This document shows positions 8,898-17,243 of a stretch of DNA of 64,000 nucleotides, piece after piece. The stretch comes from Acidisphaera sp. S103. Lineage in GTDB: Bacteria; Pseudomonadota; Alphaproteobacteria; Acetobacterales; Acetobacteraceae. The first letter of the stretch is position 1. Each line of letters begins with the position of its first letter. The position numbers and the translations under genes were made by a program. Below the pieces are notes generated by a model. It was not told the origin of the DNA, did not search any database, and saw nothing but the letters and a program-made list of their open reading frames with translations. The DNA is taken from NCBI RefSeq assembly GCF_009765975.1, contig NZ_LMUJ01000064.1:50770-114769 (forward strand), read 5' to 3'.

Positions 8898-10247
8898 TCA
8901 GACGCCGGCGTACTCGGTCGCGATAGACTTGTTCGTGTAGTCCGTCAGCAGCGCCGTCGCGACGATGCCGATGATGGCACAGATGGCGATATAGATCGCG
9001 ATCGGCCAGGCCGAATGGTAGGTGGCGAACAACCACGTCGCGATGAACGGCGACGGACCGCCGGCGATGATCGAGGCAAGCTGGTAACCGAGGGAGCAGC
9101 CGCTGTAGCGCAGTCGCGGGGTGAAGCTTTCCGCGATCAGTGCTGCCTCCGGCCCATATTGGGTCATGACCGGCACCAAGGAGAGCGCGACGGCGAGGAA
9201 GACGACCCATGGTATCTGCGTATTGAGCATGGCGATGTAGACGAAGCCGAAGACACCCATAAACAGGGCGCCGAGCATATACATGTTCTTGCGGCCGATG
9301 CGGTCCGACAGGTGTCCCGCAACGGTGACCCAGAGGAACCCAAGGACTGTTTGGGTGATGACCGCGACAAGCAGGAAGTTGCGCGAGAACCCGAGCACCA
9401 GTGTGCCGTAGCTGAAGATCCAGGCGCCGACGATATAGCCCGGTGCTTGCTCCGGCATGCGCAGGAGGGCGGTGAGCAGGACCTGCTTGGGCTGGCGCTT
9501 CAGCACTTCCCACACCGGTGCACGTTCGATGCGCTCCTCATCGATCACCTTTTGGAAAACTGGCGTTTCCATGATGCCGAGGCGGATCCACAGCCCGACG
9601 ACGACCATGACGGCGCTGAGGAGGAACGGGATTCGCCAACCCCAGACGAAGAACTGGTCACCCGACAACCAGCTGAAAGCCAGCACGGCGCAGTTGGCGA
9701 GGAACAGACCGGCGGGTGCACCGAACTGCGGCCACGACGACAGGAACCCGCGATTCTTGTCCGTGTGAGCCCATTCCATCGCCAGCAGGACCGATCCGCC
9801 CCATTCGCCGCCGACGCCGATGCCCTGAACCAGGCGGATGACCGTCATCAGAACGGCGCCCCAGACACCGATGCTGGCGTAGGATGGCACGCAGCCGACA
9901 GCAACTGTCGCGATGCCGGTCACCAGCAGGGTGACGATCAGGGTTGCCTTGCGGCCGATCCGGTCGCCAAAATGGCCGAAGATCGCGGCGCCGATCGGCC
10001 GCCCGACAAAGCCGACGAAGAACACGCCGAACGATTCGAGCACGCCGATCATCGGCGTCGATTTGGGAAAGAACAGCTTGCCGAAGACAAGTGCGGCCAT
10101 CGTGCCGTAGAGCAGGAAGTCGTACCACTCGATCGTTGTGCCGATGGTGCTGGCCAGGACGGCACGCCGCAGTTGGGCGCGATGTTGGTCGTCCGTTAAA
10201 CTGGGTGGACCGGCTGGATTAGCTGACCAGGTCGTGGATGCGGGCAT
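8898..10247 (-). CDS. MFS transporter, metabolite:H+ symporter (MHS) family
   Basis: This is a 12-helix major facilitator of 449 residues. The MHS signature near the first helix (TIGTTIEWYDFLLYG, about residues 34-48), the R-PIGAAIFGHFGDRIGRK motif-A loop and the matching second-half loop (GHLSDRIGRKNMY) place it with KgtP, ShiA, ProP and related organic-acid/zwitterion symporters. It should couple uptake of a carboxylate or betaine-like compound to protons. The start was set at the ATG at 10247, which has an AGGGAGA ribosome site; an upstream in-frame extension to 10439 has no family similarity. It is monocistronic, with a hairpin after its stop. Confidence 0.88.
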   Translation of the reverse strand: MPASTTWSANPAGPPSLTDDQHRAQLRRAVLASTIGTTIEWYDFLLYGTMAALVFGKLFFPKSTPMIGVLESFGVFFVGFVGRPIGAAIFGHFGDRIGRKATLIVTLLVTGIATVAVGCVPSYASIGVWGAVLMTVIRLVQGIGVGGEWGGSVLLAMEWAHTDKNRGFLSSWPQFGAPAGLFLANCAVLAFSWLSGDQFFVWGWRIPFLLSAVMVVVGLWIRLGIMETPVFQKVIDEERIERAPVWEVLKRQPKQVLLTALLRMPEQAPGYIVGAWIFSYGTLVLGFSRNFLLVAVITQTVLGFLWVTVAGHLSDRIGRKNMYMLGALFMGVFGFVYIAMLNTQIPWVVFLAVALSLVPVMTQYGPEAALIAESFTPRLRYSGCSLGYQLASIIAGGPSPFIATWLFATYHSAWPIAIYIAICAIIGIVATALLTDYTNKSIATEYAGV

Positions 10248-10708
10248 GATGCGGCTTCTCCCTGTGGTGTTTTGGTGCCCTGCTTTGCGGGCTTTTCGTT
10301 GATTTCGGCCACTGATCGTACGGTGTAACGAGCCGCCCCCGTCGACTGGATCGTCAATCAGGATCGATGGGAACGATTCGTCGAATGGTTCCATTTTCAG
10401 ATTGTTTCGGCAGTCCTTCCCTGAGCGATTCAAGATCATCCAGGCCTGCCGGCCCGGCAGCAGCGGACACGGGCGCCGATCGTGACCATCCCGACCGCCG
10501 TGCCTCGAACCAGACTCCGGTCAGGCAGGTCCGAATGCCCTGTCGTCGCCAAAGTGTTGAGGAATAAGACATTACACACGCAAACGGCGGTGTCCTTGAT
10601 CGAGATTTATGATCTAGATCAAGGTTTCGCGTTACGCCGCGACGCGCCCCGGGATTGTGTTGCCAGGTTGGCGGGACCGTTCGCGCACGAGACAACGCAA
10701 AGGCAGCG
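10248..10708. promoter_or_regulatory. 461-base gene-free region upstream of the MFS gene
   Basis: This stretch lies between the 3' end of the ABC permease gene (10709) and the start of the symporter gene (10247), both on the minus strand. No credible coding sequence was found. The symporter's ribosome site sits at its left end and a strong palindromic site at 10594-10624. It probably holds the symporter promoter and any terminator for the upstream operon. Confidence 0.45.
10594..10624. promoter_or_regulatory. nested palindrome, FNR/FixK-box-like operator candidate
   Basis: An 8-base inverted repeat CCTTGATC/GATCAAGG (10594-10601 and 10617-10624) encloses a second, perfect 12-base palindrome TGATCTAGATCA (10610-10621). 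The inner element reads ATGAT-CTAG-ATCAA at 10609-10622. This differs by one base from the TTGAT-N4-ATCAA consensus of FNR/Anr/FixK-family regulators. The nearest start is the symporter at 10247, about 360 bases away, which is far for direct regulation. Function is inferred only from symmetry and the consensus match. Confidence 0.4.
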
Positions 10709-11401
10709 TCACCCGTCGGCGGCTATCCCCGCCGCCAACCGGTCGGAACGGCCGAATCGGCGCTCCAGCACATGCTGCAGCGCCATCAGCACCGTGGTAA
10801 ACGCCAGATAGTACACGGCGGCGGCCGACAGTGCCTCCAGGTAGCGGAACGTGGCGGAGGCTGACTGTTCAGCCGCCAACAACAACTCTCGCACGCCGAT
10901 CACGCTGATCAGCGCAGACAGTTTCAGCAGGCCGATGAACTGGTTGCCCACAGGCGGGATGACAATGCGCAATGCCTGCGGCAGAACCACCAGGCGCATG
11001 ACCCGCCATTCCGACATGCCCAGCGCCCTCGCGGCATCGCGCTGGCCGGGGGGAACGGCGCCGAGGCCGCTGCGGAAGATCTCTGCCAGATAGGCCGCCT
11101 CGTGCAGGCCCAGGGCCACAACGGCACAAGCCGGGCCGGACAGGATCAATCCGAAGCTCGGCAGGACGTTGAAGGCGAAGATGATTTGCAGCAGCACCGG
11201 TGTTCCGCGGAACAGCCACAGATACGTCCAGGCCAGATAGCGGAGCACCCGGAACCGCGATTGCTGCATCAACGACAGCGTCAGGCCGATCGCCGAACCG
11301 ACCGCCATCGACGTGACGCTGATCCACAGCGTCACCAGAGCGGCGCCGGCGAGGTCGTAGCCGAACAGGTCGTGCAGGAATACGTCGGTCCGAAACGTCA
11401 T
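10709..11401 (-). CDS. polar amino-acid-type ABC transporter permease (HisM/GlnP family)
   Basis: This 230-residue permease has the family's LFRGTPVLLQ loop (about residues 63-72) and a clear EAA loop. The EAA loop runs from EIFRSGLGAVPPGQRDAARALG through MSEWRVMRLVVLPQALR (about 106-145), where the ATPase docks. About five membrane segments are visible. It is the last gene of the minus-strand set 14808-10709, 38 bases after its partner binding protein. No ATP-binding subunit is encoded in this operon or nearby, so it must borrow an ATPase or the gene is elsewhere. Confidence 0.9.
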   Translation of the reverse strand: MTFRTDVFLHDLFGYDLAGAALVTLWISVTSMAVGSAIGLTLSLMQQSRFRVLRYLAWTYLWLFRGTPVLLQIIFAFNVLPSFGLILSGPACAVVALGLHEAAYLAEIFRSGLGAVPPGQRDAARALGMSEWRVMRLVVLPQALRIVIPPVGNQFIGLLKLSALISVIGVRELLLAAEQSASATFRYLEALSAAAVYYLAFTTVLMALQHVLERRFGRSDRLAAGIAADG

Positions 11402-11439
11402 GGCGCGTCAGCTCGGGTGTCGGGATCCCGCCATGCCAT

Positions 11440-12225
11440 TCAGAAGATGGTACTTGATGCCGGGAGGCCCCATTTCTTGATCAATGCGTCGTAAGAGCCG
11501 TCATCATGCATGGCCTTCAGCGCCACCGTCAGCGCATCGCGCAGCCCCGGATTGGTCTTGGCGATGCCGATACCCAGCCTGGAATTGGCATTGAACGGTT
11601 CACCCAGCGGCTCGAACGTGTCGGGCGCGTTGCTCATCATCGCCGATATCACGGAAGTGGAGCTGACGGCGCCCTCCGCCCGCCCCTGCGCCAGGGTCAG
11701 TGCGACGACGGCGCTGCTGCCGACAGCGAGGATATTGATCGCCGGTTTGCCCGCGGCGGTGCAGGCATTGCTGAGACTGTGCGCGGTCTTTTCGTACAGC
11801 GTGTTCACGGCGACGGCAATGTGATGGCCGCACAGCGCGTCCTTGCCCGCCAGATGGGCGGGGTTGCCCTTTTGCACGACCATCTGGCCGCCGATCAGCA
11901 GATAGGGGACGAAGTCGAGTACCTCCTGCCGAGCCGGTGTGATGTAGATGCCGCTGACGGCCGCATCGATCCGTTGTGCCTGCACGGCGGGAATGATGCC
12001 GGCATAGTCCATGCCCAGCATGGCCGACTGCAGCCCGATCCGCCGAGCCAATTCGGCCATCAGGTCGACGTCGAAGCCGACCGCGTTGCCGTCGCGCTGG
12101 AATTCGAACGGCGCGAATGTCGGGCTGGTGCCCCAGGACAGCTTCTCGGGTGCGACGGTGGTGGGTGGTGCGGCCCAGGCGAGAGCCGGGATGGCGACCA
12201 GCGCCAGTGCAAGCATGCGTTTCAA
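11440..12225 (-). CDS. polar amino-acid-type ABC transporter substrate-binding protein (SBP_bac_3)
   Basis: This 261-residue family-3 solute-binding protein has a signal peptide (MKRMLALALVAIPALAWAA). The mature part contains GTSPTFAPFEF, GFDVDLMAELARRIG and PAVQAQRIDAAVSGIYIT, the classical binding-cleft motifs. I prefer the TTG start at 12225: it gives a positively charged N-terminus and has GGAG about ten bases upstream. The ATG at 12216 would drop the Lys/Arg residues. The gene begins seven bases after the monooxygenase stop. Family members bind amino acids, but in operons with flavin monooxygenases they often serve organosulfur or unusual nitrogen compounds; the ligand here is unknown. 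Confidence 0.87.
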   Translation of the reverse strand: MKRMLALALVAIPALAWAAPPTTVAPEKLSWGTSPTFAPFEFQRDGNAVGFDVDLMAELARRIGLQSAMLGMDYAGIIPAVQAQRIDAAVSGIYITPARQEVLDFVPYLLIGGQMVVQKGNPAHLAGKDALCGHHIAVAVNTLYEKTAHSLSNACTAAGKPAINILAVGSSAVVALTLAQGRAEGAVSSTSVISAMMSNAPDTFEPLGEPFNANSRLGIGIAKTNPGLRDALTVALKAMHDDGSYDALIKKWGLPASSTIF

Positions 12226-12232
12226 GGCTGGT

Positions 12233-13594
12233 TCACTCCGAGGGTTGCGGGATGCGGGCGCCCCGGTCCGGGCGTTGCAGTCCCATATGATCGCGCAGCG
12301 TGGCGCCGGCATAGGCGGTCCGCATCAGCCCACGGCGTTGCAATTCCGGGACCACGCGATCGACAAACAGGTCCAGCCCGCGCGGCATGATGTGGAATTG
12401 CAGCATGAAGCCGTCGGCGGCGCCGCCGGCGAACCATTCCTCCATGAGGTCGGCGATGCGCTTCGGCCCGCCGGTGATGGTCTTGCGGCCGCGTTCGTAG
12501 CGCAGATACACGTCTCGTAATGTCGGCTTGCCGTCTTGTATCAGGCGCAGGATGTCGTCGAAGAACCCCTTGTGGAAATTGGCGCTTTTGGGAATGCGGT
12601 CTTCCGGGATCGGCTGATCCAGCGGCAGGTCGGACAGGTCGGTTTCCAGGTCCATGCCCAGCCGGAAGCGGCCGACATCGGGATGCACCAGTTCCTGCAG
12701 CCGGGCGTAGTCGTCGGCGGCCTCCGCATCCGTTTCCGCCAGCACGATCGGCAGTCCGGCCAGGACCTTCAGTTCGGACGGTTCACGGCCGAATTTGGCC
12801 ATGCGTGCTTTCAGTCCATCAGTGAAGCGTTTGGCATCGTCGAGCGAGGGGTTGGAGGAGAATACGACCTCCGCTGTGCGGGCGGCGAGATCCTGGCCGG
12901 TGTCGCTGGCGCCGGCGGCGATGATGACGGGATGGCCTTGCGGGGAGCGGGCAATGTTCAGGGCGCCGTCGACCTTGAAGAAGGTGCCTTGGTGATGGAC
13001 CGGGTGTTGGGTGGTCGGGTCGAAATACAGTCCGCTGTCGCGGTCGAGCACGAAGGCGCCGTCGTCCCAACTATCCCAGAGTTGGCGCACCACATCGACG
13101 AATTCACCAGCGCGCCGGTAGCGGTCCGCGTGGGGCGCCAGTTTGGCGTGGCCGAAGTTGCGGGCGGCATAGTCGTTGGCCGAGGTGACGACGTTCCAGG
13201 CGGCTCGGCCGCCGCTGAGATGGTCGAGCGAGGCGAACTGCCGGGCGACGTTGTAGGGTTCGGAGAAGCTGGTCGAAACGGTGCCACCCAGGCCGATCCG
13301 TGTGGTCGCGCCGGCGAGTGCCGTCAGCAGGGTCACCGGTTCCAGCACGTTCATGAACAACGGGAAACGTGACCAGGCGTGCAGGTTATCGGTGCGGGCG
13401 GCGGGGGTATCGGCAATGAAAAACAGGTCGAACAGGCCGCGTTCGGCTGTGCGGGCGACGTTTGTGTAAGCGGCCAGGTCCGTGGGCGGGGCCAGGCGTG
13501 ATCCGCGATGCAGCCAGCTCGCCGGATGCGATCCCGCGGCACCGTACAGCAGGGCGAGCGACATATGGGCACGACCTGCCATCGGTGCGCACAT
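12233..13594 (-). CDS. FMN-dependent monooxygenase, NtaA/SnaA/DszA/SoxA family
   Basis: This luciferase-fold (LLM class) enzyme of up to 453 residues uses reduced flavin from a partner reductase to oxygenate a small organic substrate. Family marks are FFIADTPAA near the first beta strand, LEPVTLLTALAGATTRIGLGGTVSTSFSEPYNVAR and the highly typical LDHLSGGRAAWNVVTS followed by NFGH. Three in-frame ATGs lie at 13594, 13582 and 13564. The third aligns best with family N-termini (SLALLYGAAGSHPASW), so the first ten residues are doubtful. It sits between an acyl-CoA-dehydrogenase-like oxygenase gene and ABC importer genes, a layout known from sulfur-scavenging loci. No flavin reductase gene is adjacent. 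Confidence 0.88.
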   Translation of the reverse strand: MCAPMAGRAHMSLALLYGAAGSHPASWLHRGSRLAPPTDLAAYTNVARTAERGLFDLFFIADTPAARTDNLHAWSRFPLFMNVLEPVTLLTALAGATTRIGLGGTVSTSFSEPYNVARQFASLDHLSGGRAAWNVVTSANDYAARNFGHAKLAPHADRYRRAGEFVDVVRQLWDSWDDGAFVLDRDSGLYFDPTTQHPVHHQGTFFKVDGALNIARSPQGHPVIIAAGASDTGQDLAARTAEVVFSSNPSLDDAKRFTDGLKARMAKFGREPSELKVLAGLPIVLAETDAEAADDYARLQELVHPDVGRFRLGMDLETDLSDLPLDQPIPEDRIPKSANFHKGFFDDILRLIQDGKPTLRDVYLRYERGRKTITGGPKRIADLMEEWFAGGAADGFMLQFHIMPRGLDLFVDRVVPELQRRGLMRTAYAGATLRDHMGLQRPDRGARIPQPSE

Positions 13595-13674
13595 CTTTCA
13601 GGTAAGCGTTGTTGCCAGATTTGTTTCTGCAACACGCGACTTGAAAGCACAATGGCTTCTGTGGGGGCTTCCGG

Positions 13675-14808
13675 TCAGTAGATGTTCTCCGGCGCCTGGC
13701 CGAGCATGACCTGGCCGACCGTTTCGTAGTGGAGGATCCGGCCTTGGCCTTGTTGTGCGACCGTGTGGATGTCGCGCAGGCGGCGTTCGAACGGGTTGTC
13801 CTCGAACACCGCCATCGAGCCACAGTCGTGATAGAGCGTGTTGACGATCTCTCGTGACGACTGGATGGCCCAGGTGGAGGCGAGGCGCAGGCGGGTGCGC
13901 TGATCCAGGGCCATCGCGCCTTTTTCCTCGATGGTTTCCAGTGCTTCGTCCGCCGCGGCGTGCAGGAAATAGCGGGCGGAGCGCCAGCGCGCTTCGGACT
14001 GTGCGACGTGCGATTGGACGACGTTGTTTTCGACCATTGGTTTACTGGCGCCGCGGCGGGTCTTTTCCTGCGGCAAGGCCAGGAAGGCGTCCATCGTGCC
14101 GCGGGCGATGCCAAGCGCGACGCCACCGAAGCCGATGGAGTAAAGCTGGTTGCTGCTGAAACGATACAGTGGGCTATCGGACCGGCGGTCGCGCGGATCG
14201 TCGCGGTAGATGGCAAGTTCGTTCGGAATGAAAAGATTGTCGATGGAGTACTCGTTGCTGGCCGTGCCACGCAGGCCCAGCGTGTGCCAGATGTCGTGGA
14301 AGGTGGCGCTGGATTTCGGATACAGGAAGGTCTTCACTTCCTTGGTGCCCGCAACCCGCACATGCGCGCCGAGCCAGGTCGCATTCTGGCTGCCGCTCAT
14401 GAAGCGCCATTTGCCGGTGAGGCGGTAGCCGCCCTCGACCGGTATTGCCTCGTAGGGCGAACCGGGTGGGCCCCAGGCGACGATCCCGTCCGGCCGACCG
14501 AAAATCTCCTGCGCCATGTGCGGGTCGAGATAGGCGCTGGTGGTCGAGCAGCCGTTGCTTTGGCAGACCACCCACCCGGTCGATCCGTCAACGCTGGCGA
14601 TCGCCTCGGTCACCTGGGCGAAGATCGAGGGTTTCAGCTCCATCCCGCCGACGGCTTTGGTCTTCAGCATGGTGAAGAACCCGCCGTCGATCAGCGCCCT
14701 GACGACAGGTTGGGTGAGTTTGCGGATTTCGTCGTTTTCGGCCGAGGCGGCGCCGATCAGGGGCAGGAGATCGCGGGCCTTCTGGACCTGGGGGTGGACG
14801 GACGGCAT
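13675..14808 (-). CDS. acyl-CoA dehydrogenase-fold flavin monooxygenase (HsaA/DszC-like)
   Basis: This 377-residue protein has the acyl-CoA dehydrogenase fold, but the sequence pattern is that of group D two-component flavin hydroxylases. The N-terminal helix region starts HPQVQKARDLLPLI, then come GGFFTMLKTKAVGGMELKP and GSTGWVVCQSN. The beta domain has GGYRLTGKWRFMSGSQNATW, and the C-terminus has FERRLRDIHTVAQQ. These enzymes oxygenate aromatic or heterocyclic substrates with a separate reductase rather than dehydrogenating CoA esters. AGGAGA lies before the ATG at 14808; the upstream extension to 15126 is antisense to the VOC gene and was rejected. It is the first gene of the 14808-10709 set and diverges from the VOC gene. 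Confidence 0.82.
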   Translation of the reverse strand: MPSVHPQVQKARDLLPLIGAASAENDEIRKLTQPVVRALIDGGFFTMLKTKAVGGMELKPSIFAQVTEAIASVDGSTGWVVCQSNGCSTTSAYLDPHMAQEIFGRPDGIVAWGPPGSPYEAIPVEGGYRLTGKWRFMSGSQNATWLGAHVRVAGTKEVKTFLYPKSSATFHDIWHTLGLRGTASNEYSIDNLFIPNELAIYRDDPRDRRSDSPLYRFSSNQLYSIGFGGVALGIARGTMDAFLALPQEKTRRGASKPMVENNVVQSHVAQSEARWRSARYFLHAAADEALETIEEKGAMALDQRTRLRLASTWAIQSSREIVNTLYHDCGSMAVFEDNPFERRLRDIHTVAQQGQGRILHYETVGQVMLGQAPENIY

Positions 14809-14901
14809 GGTATGTCTCCTGCTCTTGATCAGATTGTCGGAGCGATTACCAACGGGTTGCGCGATATGGTCAAGCGACAGGGCATGAAAGGTCGATGATC
14901 G

Positions 14902-15372
14902 ATGATTGACGTCAACGGTATGGCGCATGTGATCCTGACGGTCAGCCAGTGGGAAAAGGCGCGTGCGTTCTATGGCGAACTGCTGCCCTTCCTGGGCATG
15001 ACGAAGGTCTACGACGGCAACAATTTCCTGTATCACGTGGGTGGGCGCACGGCGATCGGCATCCAGCGTTGCGCGCCGGAGCATGAGAACGAGCGGTTCG
15101 TCCAGAACCGTGTGGGCTTGCACCATCTTTGCCTGCGGGCCAGGTCGCGCGAGGATGTCGATGCCGCCGCCGACAAGGTGCGTGCGATCGGCGGGCGTAT
15201 CGATCGTGGACCTGTGGAGGGCGACTTCGCGCCCGGGTATTACTTCTTTGTCTTCGAGGATCCCGATGGCATCCGGCTGGAGGTGAACTTCGTTCCGGGC
15301 AAGGGGTTGTTGGTATCACCTGATAATCCATTGATCCCGAGCAGCGATCCGGACTGGGATCAGAATCCGTAG
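14902..15372 (+). CDS. VOC superfamily protein (glyoxalase/dioxygenase fold)
   Basis: This 156-residue protein has the duplicated beta-alpha-beta-beta-beta fold of the vicinal oxygen chelate superfamily. A His at residue 9 (MAHVILTV), His-His near 74-75 (VGLHHLCLRA) and Glu in IRLEVNF (near residue 131) are plausible metal ligands. FEDPDGIRLEV is the standard closing motif. Members act as glyoxalases, isomerases, ring-cleavage dioxygenases or resistance proteins, so function is not determined. It lies 68 bases upstream of the Baeyer-Villiger monooxygenase on the same strand and diverges from a flavin oxygenase, which suggests a role in the same catabolic route. Confidence 0.82.
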   Translation: MIDVNGMAHVILTVSQWEKARAFYGELLPFLGMTKVYDGNNFLYHVGGRTAIGIQRCAPEHENERFVQNRVGLHHLCLRARSREDVDAAADKVRAIGGRIDRGPVEGDFAPGYYFFVFEDPDGIRLEVNFVPGKGLLVSPDNPLIPSSDPDWDQNP

Positions 15373-15440
15373 GCGGCTTGATATCGCGCCTGATCCGGAG
15401 CCTAATTTCGGGCAGTGGGAGATGGAAGGTAGTGACAACG

Positions 15441-17057
15441 ATGATGACGGACATCACGGGCGCCACCGAACTCGACGCACTGGTGGTTGGTGCGGGGTTC
15501 GCGGGGCTTTACCAACTGCTTTGCCTGCGTGATCGCCTTGGCCTGTCGGTGAAGGCGTTGGAGGCGGGCGCCGGCGTGGGTGGCACATGGTATTGGAACC
15601 GCTATCCCGGTGCCCGGTGTGATTCCGAGAGTCATGTTTACTGGTATACGTTCTCACCCGAGTTGATGCGCGAATGGGAATGGTCGGAGCGGTATCCGGG
15701 TCAGCCGGAGATTATGCGGTATCTGAACTTTGTCGCGGATCGGTTCGACCTGAAACGGGATATTCAGTTCAATACGCGTGTTGTGGCGGCGGAGTACGAT
15801 GAGGCGGCGAACCGCTGGCGGGTGCGGACCGAAGCCGGCGAGACGTTTGTCGCGAAATTCCTGATTACCGCGGTCGGTTGCCTGTCCACGGCGAATGTCC
15901 CGAAATTCGAGGGGTTGGAGAGTTTCGCTGGCGATTGGTATCACACGGGACAATGGCCGCATGAAGGGGTCGATTTCACCGGCAAGCGGGTCGGGATGAT
16001 CGGCACCGGTTCGACCGGCATCCAGGCGGCGCCGGTGATCGCCGCATCGGCGGAGCATCTGACGGTGTTTCAGCGCACGGCGAATTACTCGGTGCCGGCG
16101 CGTAATGCGCCGCTGACATCGGAATTCCAGGGCTACATCAAGGAAAACGCGGCTGGGATCAGGGCGGTGACGCGAGAGACGCTGAACGGGATGGGGTTCC
16201 GGATCGAGGAACGCCTGGCCGTCGAGACTCCGGCGGAGGAACGCGAGGCGATTTACGAGGCCGCGTGGGAGCGTGGTGGGTTGCAGTTCCGCGCTGCGTT
16301 CAAGGACATGATGGTGGATAAGGCGGCGAACGACACGGCGGCGGATTTCGTCAAGCGTAAGATCCGCTCGATCGTGAAGGACCCCAGGACGGCGGCGATC
16401 CTGTCGGACATCGATCATCCGTATGCGGCGAAGCGGCCGCCGATCGATACGAATTACTTCGAGACGTACAACCGGGCAAATGTCACGCTGGTGGATGTGA
16501 AGGCGGCGCCGATCCAGCGGATTACGCCGGCGGGGGTTTGCACGACGGAAGCCGAATATCCGCTGGATATCATCGTTTTCGCGACCGGATTCGATGCGAT
16601 GACCGGTCCGATGCTGCGGATGAATATTCGTGGGCGTGATGGCGTGGCGTTGCAAGACGTGTGGGACGCGGGGCCGCGCAACTACCTCGGGCTGCAGATC
16701 GCGGGGTTCCCCAATCTGTTCACGATCACGGGTCCCGGCAGTCCGTCCGTGCTGTGCAACATGCCGGTGGCGATCGAGCAGCACGCGGACTGGATCACCG
16801 ATTGCATCGCGCATATGCGGACGAAGGGCCTGGAACGGATCGAGGCCCGCCCCGAAGCGGTGGAGAAATGGGTGGCGGAGGTCAACGATGTCGCCGGCAA
16901 GACTCTGCTGCCGCTGGCGACGCATTCCTGGTATTTGGGCGCTAACATTCCGGGCAAGCCGCGGGTGTTTATGCCTTACGCTGGTGGCATGGTGCGGTAT
17001 CGGGAGATTTGCCAGGACGTGGTGGCGCGGGGGTATGAAGGGTTTGCCTTGGCGTAG
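15441..17057 (+). CDS. Baeyer-Villiger-type flavin monooxygenase (class B)
   Basis: This 538-residue FAD- and NADPH-binding monooxygenase has the first Rossmann motif VGAGFAG (residues 16-22), GTWYWNRYPGARCD (about 48-61), the type I Baeyer-Villiger fingerprint F-x-G-x3-H-T-x3-W-P as FAGDWYHTGQWP (162-173), and the second Rossmann motif GTGSTGIQ (188-195). These enzymes insert oxygen next to a ketone to give an ester or lactone. The start was set at the ATG pair at 15441/15444, preceded by GGAAGG; upstream codons to 15378 lack family similarity. It is followed by a palindromic repeat pair and convergent to an SDR gene. The substrate, probably a cyclic or long-chain ketone, cannot be read from sequence. 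Confidence 0.93.
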   Translation: MMTDITGATELDALVVGAGFAGLYQLLCLRDRLGLSVKALEAGAGVGGTWYWNRYPGARCDSESHVYWYTFSPELMREWEWSERYPGQPEIMRYLNFVADRFDLKRDIQFNTRVVAAEYDEAANRWRVRTEAGETFVAKFLITAVGCLSTANVPKFEGLESFAGDWYHTGQWPHEGVDFTGKRVGMIGTGSTGIQAAPVIAASAEHLTVFQRTANYSVPARNAPLTSEFQGYIKENAAGIRAVTRETLNGMGFRIEERLAVETPAEEREAIYEAAWERGGLQFRAAFKDMMVDKAANDTAADFVKRKIRSIVKDPRTAAILSDIDHPYAAKRPPIDTNYFETYNRANVTLVDVKAAPIQRITPAGVCTTEAEYPLDIIVFATGFDAMTGPMLRMNIRGRDGVALQDVWDAGPRNYLGLQIAGFPNLFTITGPGSPSVLCNMPVAIEQHADWITDCIAHMRTKGLERIEARPEAVEKWVAEVNDVAGKTLLPLATHSWYLGANIPGKPRVFMPYAGGMVRYREICQDVVARGYEGFALA

Positions 17058-17106
17058 TCATTACGGGTACGCGTGAAACGACCGGCGAGTGCCGCCGGGC
17101 CCTCAT

Positions 17107-17198
17107 CGTCATGGCGGGCGCAGGCCCGCCATCCACGACTTGCAGTGTGTGTCTCGAAAAAGGCGTGGATAGCGGGCCTTCGCCCGCTATGACGGGAC
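17107..17198. repeat. pair of inverted REP-like palindromes
   Basis: Two copies of a roughly 35-base palindromic unit face each other. Unit 1 (17107-17142) contains GGCGGGC-GCAG-GCCCGCC followed by ATCCACG. Unit 2 (17159-17198) is the same unit inverted, with CGTGGAT before AGCGGGC-CTTC-GCCCGCT. Each folds into a hairpin, and the pair can fold into one long cruciform. The location between two convergent genes (stops at 17057 and 17244) and the structure match intergenic REP/BIME-type elements, which can act as bidirectional terminators. Copies elsewhere in the genome would be expected, but none was noticed in this window. Confidence 0.65.
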
Positions 17199-17243
17199 GG
17201 GGCGGTTGTGCGGATGCCGAAGCACTTATTGAACCATGAATAC

